Shown: positions 33,921 to 46,284 of the stretch, piece after piece
Layout: every line of letters begins with the position of its first letter
How positions within the stretch are numbered: position 1 is the first letter of the stretch
Source: Protopterus annectens
Taxonomy: Eukaryota; Chordata; Ceratodontiformes; Protopteridae
Length of the DNA: 64,000 bases
NCBI RefSeq assembly: GCF_019279795.1
Contig: NC_056737.1
Coordinates: 1,192,585,172-1,192,649,171, forward strand
Direction: 5' to 3'
Notes under the pieces: generated by a model
What the model saw: only the letters and a program-made list of their open reading frames with translations
Database searches by the model: none
Told to the model about the DNA's origin: nothing
Position numbers and translations under genes: made by a program

Positions 33921-34500
33921 TCAGAAAATAGAGCAGATACAATCAAAACAACACTTTATCCAATTAACCAGTTAAAAAGCTTAAAACTGAGCCCTGTCCC
34001 AGCAGTCTTCAATCAGACAAGTTCTAACTGCACAGTCCTGCCACTAGGGTACAGAGAAATCTTCTCCAAAAAAGATGGCCTGGGTCAGTGCACAAGTCAT
34101 ACAAACAAAGCTAGATCCAGCAGGCCTGAATCTAGTCTATGCTACAGCAAACAAGGCATACCGATTTCAGAAAGAAACAGTTCAAGTAAGCATGCGCAAT
34201 AAGCCTTTAACCAGAAATTTCCAGCTCAGAAGGGCAGAATCTAGCCCTCCTCCCACAAGAGTGCAGACCACAAACCTTCTTGATGTAAAATAACTGGCTT
34301 GAAGCCCAAGTCCTTAACCTAGAACTAATACACTTTTAGAATAACAGACACTGAGCCTTCAATCAGCAGTTCCCAACTTAGAAGGATGTACGCTACATGT
34401 CCTGCCACAACAGTGCAGACCACAAACCTTCTTAATGTAAAACAACTGGTTTGAAGCCCAAGTGCTTAAACCAAGGGCCTTAGGATAACAGTTGCAATTT
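33921..34500 (+). repeat. Continuation of the tandem array beyond the L2
   Basis: It starts with the same CAGAAAATAGAGCAGATACA as 29880. Then comes a diverged unit with CTGCCACTAGGGTACAGAGA and AAGATGGCCT, recalling the 1-1430 unit. An internal duplication of about 153 bases is visible (GCAGACCACAAACCTTCTT at 34263 and 34416). Confidence 0.6.
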
Positions 34501-34671
34501 AATTAGGCTACTAACAAGCAATAATAAAGGCAGCAGAATAAATTTAATTGAGTACTTTTAAAAGAGGCAAAAGCAAAATAAGGTAATAAAGTAGGAAGAA
34601 ACACAAATACAACAAGTCAGATGAAGTGCAAATTTTTTTTTTTTTTAGATGGAGGAAACAGAGCAGGTTAA

Positions 34672-34925
34672 GATACTATAGGGGAATGCCCTTCCCAAGT
34701 GCTCTCTCTGTACACCGCTGAAGAGATGGGACTGGTAAGAGTATCCAAAATCAAAATATGATCTCACTGTACTCAGTTGAGTGAGCGAATGAGATGGGTC
34801 CAGGAGGAGTGTGCAAAATGAGATTTACAGCAGGGGCGGGCAATTCCAAAGTACCAAGATTAACATCACAACAAGAAACAGGGAAGGGGGGTGGGGCTCT
34901 AACTGCAGAGATTCAGAGACACAAT
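34672..34925 (-). repeat. Unclassified interspersed repeat (copy 2)
   Basis: Inverted relative of 6810-7067, sharing ACTCAGTTGAGTGAGCGAAT-type sequence and ATCAAAATATGATCTCACTG. It ends about 25 bases before the CR1-related sequence begins. Confidence 0.7.
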
Positions 34926-35068
34926 ATTTACTGAATCCAAGACACACAATATTTACTCACTCAGATCTTAAATAAGTGCAGAAAATATACTTAAACCAGC
35001 TTGTGTCCAATTGATATATGCAGACAAGTCTTTCCAACATGAAAGATCTGTCAAAAAGCAAATTGAAG

Positions 35069-37860
35069 GTCATGTTGCTCAATGCAAGGAGCCTTAATCT
35101 CAAAATACACTCACTGGAGGCTCTCCTCACACTGGAAGATGCTGATGTCTGTGCAGTCATGGAAACTTGGTTCATGGCTGCAGAGAGCACCTCTGCCTTA
35201 CCAGGCTATACCTCATTCCACACTTTCTTTCCACAAAATGAGGTTAGAAAGACTAAGGGCAGTGGAGTCTCTATCTTCATTAAAGACAGGCACACTTCCA
35301 GAATGGTTTACCAGCATGATGCACTGGAATTACTCCAGGTGCAACTGGCAGTTGGCAAGACACCCATCCCAGCATGATGCACTGGAATTACTCCAGGTGC
35401 AACTGGCAGTTGGCAAGACACCCATACAAGTTATAGCCAGCTATAGAACCCCCTCCATGTCTCAGGACACTGACTCCTCCTACCTGGAACTACTTGACAC
35501 CATCAAGGTACTCCCTAATACCCTGATCCTTGGTGACTTCAACTACCTCACCATAGACTGGGTGAACTTTTACTGCATTAATGCAATCACCCAATTATTC
35601 CTTGACTTCATCAACTCTAATGCACTAGACCAGCTGGTCTCATCCCCCACAAGGGGAGATAACATACTGAACTTGGGTTTCGCCAACATGGGTGACCACT
35701 GCACCACTCCCATAGTATGTTCTCCACTGGTGAGATCAGATCATCAGTTTCTCTCATTTGAAGTTTATATCCCACCCAACCCCTCCCCAGCCATAACCAG
35801 GCTACAAAAATTCTCAAAAGCTGACTACAACTTCCTAAGGGAGGGTATCAGTAGCTTCACACCACTTCTCCCCTCAGAGGATGCAGGCAAGTATGCTGAA
35901 CAGTATGCCAGTGCAGTATACAAGCACTTGTACAACTGCATGGACTCAGCCATACCCAACAGAACTAAAACCTGCTCCTCCAGGAAACACAAACCTGTCT
36001 GGTGGACATCCTCTATCAACAGACTTTACAACAAAAGGAAGAAACTGTTGTCCAAGTGTAAAAAGGAGCATATTCCAAATCGGAAAATCTCTCTCCTCTG
36101 CCTCAACAAGCAAATTAGACCACAAGTGAAAAACTCCCAAGCCAATTATGAGTTGAAACTAGCCTCTAAAACAAAGGGAAACCACAAGTCCTTCTTCAGT
36201 TATGTTAGGAACCTCCATGGCAAAGACCAAGTTTTTTCCAAATTATGACTTAATGGTACCACTTACACTGATCCTGCTGACCTAGCCAACCTGCTAGCTG
36301 AGTAAACATCACCCCTTATCACCCCCCAAAGGCCCAGTTGACATTCCCGATACTTGTACCACATGTCACATCTCCATAAATCAAGTGTTAAAGGCCCTAT
36401 CCAAGGCAAAGAACATAGCTTCTATGGGACATGATAATATCATAGGCTGTATTCTGCACCATCTCCAGCAAGAACTAGCTTTGGCATTGAGCACCTTATT
36501 CAACCACAGCCTAATTACAGGATTCATTCCAGCGGAGTGGAGAACTGCCATTGTCATTCCCTTGCACAAAGGTGGTGCCACTTCTGAGCTGGGAAACTAT
36601 TGCCCCATTAGCTTGACAAGTCTGATCTGTAAAGCCATGGAGCATATTATTATGGATCTCATAAAAAAGGACATAGGCAATCTTCAAACACTTGACCCCA
36701 TGCAATTCGAATTCTTCAGGGGCAGATCTTGCCTATTGAACCTAGTTGACTTTTTTGAGACTGTCACCAAGGCCCTGGATGAGGGAAAGTCAGTACATAC
36801 AGCTTATCTGGACCTGACCAAAGCCTTTGACACAATCCCCCAATCGGGCATCATCAAAAAGCTAACACAACTTGGTGTTATTCTCAGTCTCATCAGATGG
36901 GTGGCCAAATGGCTCACAGATAGGACCCACAAGGTCAAAATAGGTGCCACCACCTCAGACAGCAGACCTGCCACTAGTGGTGTCCCCCAGAGATCTGGCC
37001 TGGGACCCCCTACTGATTGACATCTACTTCTCAGATGTCCAGGCAAAGGCAAAGACAAAGGGCCTGTGGCTGACCAGGTTTACGGATGACTGTAAAATGG
37101 GTGCTGTCATTGACTCCCCAGATGACATTAACATACTGGAAGAGGGTCTCACAGCTACAAATAACTGGTGCCAAAGTCATGGCCTTATGTTAAATGCAGA
37201 AAATGTATTATCATGCCATTTGGCAAAAACACGACCCCTACCAATTACCACATTAACAGCAACCCCCTAAGCACACAAACTGTAGTGAGAGACGTGGATA
37301 CTCAGGTTGACAACAATCTCACTTTCAACCATCATGTGGTGGCAGTGGTCAGAAAAGCCTTTTACTTAGTTCATCTCTTAAGTAAAGGGATTGCATTCAG
37401 AAAAAAGAAGGTTATTACCTGTCTGTACTCCTCCCTCATTAGACCTATAACTGAATATAATGCCCCTTTTGGTACGTACCTCACCAAACACCTTCACCAA
37501 CTGGAAAGGCCACAGAAATACCTCACAAAGAGAATCCATGGCCTCCAACACCTGTCCTATGTGGACAGGCTCAAATCATTATCATTCTACTCGGTGTCTT
37601 ACAGATTGCTCAGGGGTGACCTGTGTCTCGCCTACAAGGCAACATCAGACCCTGCCCTACTAGAGATGATCCATGTCCATAAGTCTAACTCCTTGTGCAT
37701 TACCCACTCAAAAGGCCTGAATATAATATGCGACATCAACAAAACCTGTTGGAGAGACAGGTTTGCCTTCCACAGGCTGCCCCATCTCTGGAATAGACTA
37801 CCCGTACATGTCAAACACAGTACCTCGCTGACTTTCTTCAAGCGCAACCTTGATGAGTAG
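35069..37860 (+). pseudogene. CR1 ORF2 (endonuclease and reverse transcriptase), broken
   Basis: The endonuclease reads VMLLNARSLNLKIHSLEALL, then METWF (usually TETW) and KGSGVSIFIKD (GGGV changed to GSGV). LGDFNYLTIDW and SDHQ come after the duplication-driven frame change. A stop near 36248 is followed by the linker and reverse transcriptase from 36385 (AYLDLTKAFDTIPQ, SGVPQRSGLGPP with the PQGS box altered). The catalytic box reads RFTDDCKMG instead of FADD. The C-terminus runs to 37860 with RPITEYNAPFGTYLTKHL. Altered catalytic boxes and several frame changes mark it as long dead. Confidence 0.85.
35311..35426 (+). repeat. 58-bp tandem duplication inside CR1 ORF2
   Basis: The block starting CCAGCATGATGCACTGGAAT at 35311 is repeated exactly from 35369. 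The insert length is not a multiple of three, so it shifts the endonuclease frame. The identity of the two copies implies it happened much later than the CR1 insertion. Confidence 0.93.
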
Positions 37861-38080
37861 ATAGGAAACCACAAATTTGTCTCAGGATTTCCACCTTCCA
37901 CCTTTGTCCCTCATTGACAGGGGCAACAGGTGCTAACTGAGGTTTATTTTTTGGGGAGATAAACTCTTGGCTAGGCTTGTAAGGACCCCATGGCCATTAG
38001 CCTAGTAACTTCCTATGATCCTATTGTGCATTCATTTTGTTTTATTCATATGTGACTAAAATTAGAAAAAATGTAAATAC

Positions 38081-38224
38081 CTTTATGGCAACTGGAGTAA
38101 GTCCTTTTGATGGGTCCTCATACAGAATGCAGATTGGTGCAGCGATATGCTGTACTTGGCCATCTAAGACATTTGGCTTGATTCCTTCCAGTATGCTGTA
38201 ATCAGCCACATATGCCCTCTTATT
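38081..38224 (-). CDS. Lipoxygenase (ALOX family) internal exon
   Basis: This is the only host exon I recognise. On the minus strand it is 144 bases, 48 codons, phase 0 at both ends. It is preceded by TTTTTCTATTTCCACAG (acceptor) and followed by GTATTTACA (donor). The peptide reads YVADYSILEGIKPNVLDGQ, then QHIAAPICILYED and LTPVAIK. Animal lipoxygenases have the same segment in the catalytic domain: ADY/VDF-x-x-LDGI, then AAPxCLLY, then P-I/L-AIQ. Exon length and borders agree with what I recall of exon 7 in mammalian ALOX genes (144-147 bases). The enzyme inserts oxygen into polyunsaturated fatty acids; this segment precedes the iron-binding histidines. The ADY wording leans to the epidermal ALOXE3/ALOX12B-type group, but the paralogue is not settled from one exon. 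Confidence 0.85.
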
Positions 38225-38786
38225 CTGTGGAAATAGAAAAAACAGTGGCACACAGTTATGCACTGTCAAATAAACATTCTACTATTAAGGTTGCAAAAAC
38301 ATAAACTGCAGTACGACCATGAAGAATATTGACAGATTTCAGAAAACATTCAATATCATCATGTATAATTTGTACTTCTGAATCTACTGGGCTACAGTTT
38401 AGTTGTAAAGTTTGCATCACATCATAAGTCACTGAAACCACTATTGAAAGCTTTTTTCATATTAATCCTAAACTGTGACTTAAAGTCATCTAATGCTTAC
38501 AATACTTAGTGTTCCTTCTTAAAAAATAGCAAAAAAAATTTAAATCTTCCATCTACACAGATCAGTGCTGTGTAGTTAATTTCTGCCATTTACGAAAATC
38601 AGAATGCAGTTGCTATATGGCAGGATATATGTATCAAAATTATGCAGCTTGACTGATGTAAAACATACATGAAAGACTTTTTAAATGCAATTAAACATGA
38701 GATAAAAAATGACAGTTCTGATTGCACTGTACAAAGGATAGTCATGAATTTCTATATTAATGGAAAACTGTGTTTCCACTATGCTA
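38225..38786. other. Intron flank, no second exon recognised
   Basis: Upstream intron sequence of the lipoxygenase gene. A 61-codon minus-strand frame (38441-38256) has no lipoxygenase similarity and no convincing splice context. AT-rich, otherwise unremarkable. Confidence 0.5.
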
Positions 38787-39330
38787 AGTATCAGTATAGG
38801 TATTTGGGTGGTAGTATCAGTATAGGTATTTGGGTGGTAGTATCAGTATAGATATTTTGGTGGTAGTATCAGTATAGGTATTTGGGTGGTAGTATCAGTA
38901 TAGGTATTTGGGTGGTGGTATCAATATAGGTATTTGGGTGGTAGTATCAGTATAGGTATTTGGGTGGTAGTATCAGTATAGGTATTTGGGTGGTAGTATC
39001 AGTGTAGATATTTGGGTGGTGGTATCAGTATAGGTATTTGGGTGGTAGTATCAGTATAGGTATTTGGATGGTAGTATCAGTGTAGGTATTTGGGTGGTAG
39101 TATCAGTGTAGGTATTTGAGTGGTAGTATCAGTGTAGGTATTTGGGTGGTAGTATCAGTGTAGGTATTTGGGTGGTAGTATCAGTATAGGTATTTGGGTG
39201 GTAGTATCAGTATAGGTATTTGGGTGGTAGTATCAGTGTAGGTATTTGGATGGTAGTATCAGTATAGGTATTTGGGTGGTAGTATCAGTATAGGTATTTG
39301 GGTGGTAGTATCAGTATAGGTATTTGGGTG
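38787..39330. repeat. 26-bp minisatellite, about 21 copies
   Basis: The unit is AGTATCAGTATAGGTATTTG plus GGTGGT, repeated head to tail over 544 bases. Variants (TATAG/TGTAG, GGGTGG/GGATGG) are scattered, with little sign of higher order. Confidence 0.97.
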
Positions 39331-39652
39331 ATACTCTTTTCATTTATATGTGGGGCAAAATTGCCACCTTATGTGTACATTTATAAAATGTGCTAGAAAC
39401 AAACAATATGCTCTTACATGTGAAATACAGCTTGGCTTAACAGCATTCACAAAGCCGTTTGACTTATTACTAGGTTTGTTAGTGGGCTGCGTAATAAATG
39501 TTTAATGCATAAACCCATTAACTGGTATTTGGCCAGATTAAATAGAAATACTGGAAGAGAAATAGTTTAGAAAACAGAATGTCTGCTCAGTTCATCAATG
39601 TGTGTAATATATAACCCATTATCTGCACAGGCATACCGAATGAGGCAATCAC

Positions 39653-39990
39653 ACATGGTGGTAACATGTAATCTGCATGGCAGTAACATGTCATCTGTAT
39701 GGCAGTAACATGTCATCTGCAGGGTGGTAACATGTCATCTGCATGGCTATAACCTGTTTTCTGCATAGTGGTAACATATCATCTGCATGGCTGTAACCTG
39801 TCATCTGCATGGCAGTAACATGTCATCTGCATGGCAGTAACGTGTCATCTGCATGGCTGTAACATGTCATCTGCATGGCTGTAACATGTCATCTACAAGG
39901 CGATATGTCATTTGCATTGCTGTAACATATCATCTGCATGGCTGTAACATGTCATCTGCATGGCGGTAACATGTCATCTGCATGGCTATA
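39653..39990. repeat. 22-bp minisatellite, about 15 copies
   Basis: The unit is GTAACATGTCATCTGCATGG plus C and A or T. Copies are more diverged than those of the 26-base array, with some shortened (near 39895-39910). The array lies 320 bases beyond the first minisatellite. Confidence 0.93.
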
Positions 39991-40304
39991 AAATGCAGTA
40001 CACATTCCTGTGCTTCAATTATTAGCTGCATGTGCAGGTTTCTCAGCTACATAAAACACACCTGTTACTATCCACAAGAGGGGCAGTGGTGTGGAGTCAC
40101 TATTTTGTTGTGTTTATTTATGGACAATGTGTAGGTCCTAGACAAAAATATGGCTTATAAAGGACACATTCTGGAATGCTGGGTTGAGATTAAATATGCA
40201 TGGTGGTTCTGGACTGAGTTGTTTGTGTAATTAAGGGGTATTTTTGTTTTTATGAAGTCTGTTTTATCTGAAACCAGTTAACAGAACTTGAGTCAGTGAG
40301 CTAT
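39991..40304. other. No gene seen between minisatellite and satellite
   Basis: Apparently single-copy intronic sequence with no recognisable domain or repeat. Confidence 0.5.
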
Positions 40305-43300
40305 TTTAATTAATTAACTTGTTTATTTTTTGCAGTTTATCGACTAGATTAGTCCCACTAGGCTAATGGTCTCTTTTCATAGTAGAACCAACGGAAATGC
40401 ACCTATGCTACAAGCTTCTATGTATTGAAATGCATTTATTTATTTATTAATTAACTTATTTATTTATTTACAGTTTATTGACCAGATTAGTCCCACCAGG
40501 CCAATGGTCACTTTTCATAGGAGAACCAGCGTGAAGTGCATCTATGTTACAAGTCACAATGTATTGAAATACATTTATTTTTTTATAAATTAACTTATTT
40601 ATTTATTTACATTTTATTGACCAGATTAGTCCCACCAGGCCAATGGTCTCTTTTTATAGGATCAAAATGAAATGCATGTACGCTACAAGCCACTATGTAT
40701 TGAAATACATTTATTTATTTATTAATTAACTAATTTATTTATTTATAGTTTATTGACCAGATTAGTCCCACCAGGCCAATGGTCACGTTTCATAGGAGAA
40801 CCAACATGAAATGCATCTACGTTACCAGCCATAATGTATTGTAACACATTTATTTATTAATTAACTTATTTATTTATTTACAATATTTTGACCAGATTAG
40901 TCCCACCAGGCCACTGTGGTCTCTCTTCATAGGACCAACGTGAAATGCACCTATGCTATAAGTCACTGTGTATTGAAGTTATTTATTTATTAATTAACAT
41001 TTATTTATAGTTTATTGACCAGATTAGTCCCACCAGGCTAATGGCCTCTTTTCCTTGGAGAACCAATGTCAAATGCACCTATGCTACAAACCACTATGTG
41101 TTGAAATACATTTATTTATTTATTAATTAATTAATTAATTAATTAATTTATTTACAGTTTATTGAACACACTAGTCCCACCAGGCTAATAGTCTATTTTC
41201 CTAGGACTAACATGAAATGCACCTACGCTACAAGCCTCTATGTATTGAAATGCATTTATTTATTAATTAATTTATTTATTTATTTATTTACAGTTTATTG
41301 ACCAGATTAGTCCCACTAGGCCAATGGTCACATTTCATGGGAGAACCAACATGAAATAAATCTACACTACAAGTCACAATATATTGAAATATATTTATTT
41401 TTTATAAATTAACTTATTTATTTATATTTTATTGACCAGATTAGTCCCACCAGGCTAATGTTCTCTTTTCATAGGAACAACATGAAATGCAACTATGCTA
41501 CAAGCCACTATGTATTGAAATACATATATTTATTAATTAATTATTTTTTTTATTTACAGTTTATTGAACAGACTAGTCCCACCAGGCTAATGGTCTCTTT
41601 TCCTAGGACCAAAATGAAATGCACCTATGTTACAAGCCACTATGTACTGAAATACATTTATTTATTAATTAATTAATTTATTTATTTATTTATAGTTTAT
41701 TGACCAGATTAGTCCCACCAGGCCAGTTTTCACGTTTCATAGGAGAACCAACGTGAAATGCATCTACGTTACAAGCCAAAATGTATTGAAATACATTTAT
41801 TTATTTATTAATTAACTTATTTATTTATCTACAATATTTTGACCAGATTAGTCCCACCAAGCCAGTGGTCTCTCTTCATAGGACCAACGTGAAATGCACC
41901 TACGCTATAAGTCACTGTGTATTGAAGTACATTTATTTATTTATTAATTAACTTATTTATTTATTTACAGTTTATTGAGCAGATTAGTCTCACCAGGCTA
42001 ATGGTCTCTTTTCCTTGGAGAACCAATGTCAAATGCACCTACGCTACAAACCACTATGTATTGAAATACATTTATTTATTCATTAATTAACTTATTTATT
42101 TAAAGTTTATTGACCAGACTAGTCCCACCAGGCTAATGGTCTCTTTTCATAGGACAAACATGAAATGCACCTACAGTAAAAGCCACTATGTACTGAAAAA
42201 CATTTATTTATTTTTTGATTAACTTATCTATTTACAGTATTTTGACCAGATTAGTCCCACCAGGCCAGTGGTCTCTTTTCATAGGACCGAGGTGAAATGC
42301 ACCTACCCTACAAGCTACTGTGTATTGAAGTACATTTATTTTTTTATTAATTAACTTCTTTATTTATTTTTAGTTTATTGACCAGATTAGTCCCACCAGG
42401 CTAATGGTCTCTTTTCCTTGGAGAACCAATGTTAAATGCACCTACGCTACAAGCCACTGTGTACTGAAGTACATTTATTTATTAGTTAACTTATTTATTT
42501 ATTTACAGTTTATTGACCAGACAAGTCCCACCAGTCTAAAGGTCTCTTTTTCTAGGAGAACAAACATGAAATGTACCTACACTACAAGCCACAATGTACT
42601 GAAATACATTTGTTTATTAAGTAATAAACTTATTTATTTATTTATTTACAGTTTATTGACCAGATTAGTCTCATCAGGCTAATTGTCTCTTTTCATAGGA
42701 CCAACATGAAATGCCCCTACGCTATAAGCCACAATGTATTGAAATGCATTTATTTATTAATTAACTTATTTATTTATTTACAGATTATTGACCAGATTAG
42801 TCCCACCAGGCCATTATTTACAGTTTACTGACGAGATTAGTCCCACCAGGCTAATGGTCTCTTTTCTTGGGACCAACATGAAATGCACCTATGCTACAAG
42901 CTACTATGCATTGAAATACATTTATTTATTTATTAATTAATTAACTTATTTATTTGTTTACAGTTTACTGACCAGATTAGTCCCACCAGGCTAATGGTCT
43001 CTTTTCTTAGGACCAACATGAAATGCACTTATGCTACAAGCCACTATGTACTGAAATACATTTATTAATTTATTAATTAATTTATTTATTTATTTACAGT
43101 TTATTGACCAGATTAGTCCCACCAGGCTAATGGTCGCTTTTCGTAGGACCAACATGAAATGCACCTATGCTACAAGCTACTATGCATCGAAATACATTTA
43201 TTTATTTTTTAATTAACTTATTTATTTATTTACAGTTTATTGACAAGATTAGTGCCACCAGGCTAATGGTCTCTTTTATAAGGACCAACATGAAATGCAC

Positions 43301-44342
43301 CTACACTACAAGCCACTATGTATTGAAATATATTTATTTATTTATTAATTAATTTACTTGCTTAGTTAGTTAGTTAGTTAGTTAGTTACAGTTTTTGACC
43401 AGATTAGTCCCACCTGGCTAATGGTCTCTTTTCATAGGACCAACATCAAATGCACCTATGCTACAAGCCACAATGTATTGAAATCCATTTATTTGTATAT
43501 TAATTAACTTATTTATTTATTTACAGTTTATTCACTAGATTACTCTTACCAGGCCAATGGTCACTTTTCATAGTGAACCAACATGAAATGCACTTACGCT
43601 ACAAACCACAATGTTTTGAAATACATTTATTTTAATTAACTTATTTATTTATTTACAGTTTATTGACCAGATTAGTCCAACCAGGCCAATGGACTCTTTT
43701 CAAAGGAGAAGTGATGTGAAATGCTGTTATGCTACAAGCCACAATGTATTGAATTACATTAATTAATTAATTAATTAATTAATTCATTCATTCATTCATT
43801 TATTTATTTGTTTATTTATTTACAGTTTATTGACAATAATAGTCCCACAAGGCTAATGGTCTCTTTTTATAGGATCAACACAAATTGCAACTTATTTATT
43901 TCTTTACAGTTTATTGACCAGACTAGTCCCACCAGGCTAATGGTCTCTTTTTCTAGGAGAACCAACGTCAAATGCACATACGCTACAAGCCCCTATGTAT
44001 TGAAATACATTAATTAATAAATTAATTAATTAATTTGTTTATTTGTTTACAGTTGACTTACCAGATTAATCCCACCAGGCCAATGGTCACTTTTTATAGG
44101 AGAACCAATGTGAAATGCACATATGCTACAAGCCAGAATGTGTTGAAATACATTTATTTATTTATTAATTACTTTATTTATTTATTTGCAATTTATTGAC
44201 CAGATTAGTCTCACCAGGCTAATGGTCTCTTTTCATAGGACCAACATAAAATGCACCCACGCTACATGCCACTATGTACTGAAATAAAATTATTTGTTTA
44301 TTAATTCACTTATTTATTTATTTACAGTTTTTTGACCAGATT

Positions 44343-45209
44343 AGTCCCACCAGGCCAATGGTCAATTTTCATAGGACAGCCAGCATGAAATATTCCTACG
44401 CAACAAACCACAATGTACTGAAATACATTTCTTTCTTTTTTTATTAATTAATTAATTTTTTTATTTACAGTGTATTGACCAGATAAGTCCCACCAGGCCA
44501 AAGGTCTCTTTTCATAGGAGAACCAACATGAAATACACCTATGCTACAAGCCACAATGTATTGAAATCCATTTTTTTTATTAAGTAACTTATTTATTTAT
44601 TTAGTTACAGTTCATTGACCAGATTAGTCCCACCAGGCCATTATTTACAGTTTATTGACCCGATTAGTCCCACGAGGCCAATAGTCTCTTTTAATAGGAC
44701 CAACATGAAATGCACCTACACTACAAGCCACAATGTATTGAAATACATTTATTTATCTATTAATTAATTTATTTATTTACAGTTAATTGAGCAGACTAGT
44801 CCCACCAGTCTAATGGTCTCTTTTCATAGGAGAACCAACATGAAATGGGCCTATGCTACAAGCCACAATGTACTGAAATCCATTTTTTTTATTAACTTAT
44901 TTATTTATTTACAGTTTATTGACCAGATTAGTCCTCCGGGCTAAAGGTCTCTTTTTGTAGGAGAACCATCATGAAATGCAGCTATGCTACAAGCCACTGT
45001 GTATTGAAATACATTTATTTATTTATTAATCAGCTTATTTATCTGTTTACACTTTATTGACCAGATTAGTCCCACAAGGCTAATGGTCTCTTTTCATAGG
45101 ACCAACATGAAATGCACCTATGCTACAAGCTACTATGTACTGAAATACAATTATTTATTTATTAATTAACTAATTTATTTATTTACAGTTTATTGACCAG
45201 ATTAGTCCC
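44343..45209. repeat. Extra 867-bp block in higher-order copy A
   Basis: The stretch with CCAGCATGAAATATTCCTAC and TTCTTTCTTTTTTTATTAAT occurs at about 44375-44460 and again at 45242-45325. The intervening units (CCATTATTTACAG short unit, GGGCCTATGCTACAAG, CCTCCGGGCTAAAGG) match 51640-52370 rather than copy B. It looks like units copied in from the right-hand part of the array. Confidence 0.75.
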
Positions 45210-45837
45210 ACCAGGCCAATGGTCAATTTTCATAGGACAGCCAGCATGAAATATTCCTACGCAACAAACCACAATGTACTGAAATACATTTCTTTCTTTT
45301 TTTATTAATTAATTAATTTTTTTATTTACAGTGTATTGACCAGATAAGTCCCACCAGGTTAAAGGTCTCTTTTCTTAGGAGAATCAAAGTGAAATGCACC
45401 TACGATACAAGCCACTATGCATTGAAATACATTTATTTATTTATTAATTAACTCATTTATTTATTTATTTATTTATTTACAGTTTATTGACCAGATTAGT
45501 CCCACCAGGCTAATGGTCTCTTTTCTTAGGGCCAACATGAAATGCACCTAAGCTACAAGCCACTATGTTTTGAAATACATTTATTTATTTATTAATTAAC
45601 TTATTTATTTATTTACAGTTTATTGACCAGATTAGTCCCACCAGGCCAACGGTCACTTTTCATAGGAGAACTAATGTGAAATGCACTTATGCTACAAGCC
45701 ACAATGTACTAAAATATATATATTTATTTATTAATTCACTTTTTTATTTATTTACAGTTTATTGACCAGATTAGTCCCACCAGGCTAATGGTCTTTTTTC
45801 ATAGGAAAACTTACATGAAATGCACCTATGCTACAAG

Positions 45838-46075
45838 GCACTTCTTATTCTGTCTTTCGGCTTTTCCCGGTTAGGGGTCGCCACAGCGGAACTCCGGTCC
45901 ACTAATGATTGGCAGTAGATTTTTACGTGCTGGCTTGCCGGGCCTAATGCACAACCTTCAGTGAAGGAACACCCATTCAGACATGTCGACACACAGAAGA
46001 CACTCTAACTGAGAATCGAACGTGCAACTTCTAACTGTGAGGCGACAATGCTACCACAGCATCACCACCGCAGCT
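45838..46075 (-). mobile_element. tRNA-derived SINE in satellite, copy 1
   Basis: It is flanked by a 14-base duplication ACCTATGCTACAAG (45824-45837, 46076-46089). On the minus strand the head has GTGGTAGCATTGTCGCC and a clean B-box GTTCGATTC. The body has CCACTAATGATTGGCAG in plus orientation and GGTTAGGGGTCGCCACAGCG. The GTCGCCACAGCGG wording is frequent in repeats of fish-like genomes. Confidence 0.82.
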
Positions 46076-46284
46076 ACCTATGCTACAAGCCACTATGTAT
46101 TGAAACACATTTATTTATTTATTTATTTATTAACTTATTTATTTATTTGCAGTTTATTGACCTGATTACTCCCACCAGGCTAATGGTCTCTTTTCCTAGG
46201 AGAAACAGCATCAAATGCCGCTCTGCTACAAGTCACAATGTATTGAAATACATTTATTTATTTATTAATTAATTAATTTATTTA

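Larger units (their letters stand above)
34950..38030 (+). mobile_element. CR1 LINE, 5'-truncated in ORF1, near the lipoxygenase exon
   Basis: It starts just before ORF2 and ends with the CR1 tail (GGCTTGTAAGGACCCCATGG, TAGCCTAGTAAC, then CCTATGATCCTAT octamer-like repeat) at about 38030. That end lies only about 50 bases from the splice donor side of the lipoxygenase exon. ORF1 is absent. It carries a 58-base tandem duplication in the endonuclease region and is more diverged than the minus-strand CR1. Confidence 0.85.
41155..46284. repeat. Higher-order repeat, copy A (5.13 kb)
   Basis: The unit with the unusual TTATTGAACACACTAGTCCC and CTATTTTCCTAGGACTAACA at 41158 recurs at 46287. From there successive variant units follow in the same order in both copies, including the SINE at 45838 / 50113 and a (TTAG)n-like run near 43354 / 48505. 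Copy A contains an extra 867-base block at 44343-45209. Confidence 0.85.

Noticed and set aside
38256-38441. Second lipoxygenase exon candidate (minus strand, 61 codons)
   Set aside because: No similarity to the ALOX segment that should precede the called exon, and the splice context is poor.
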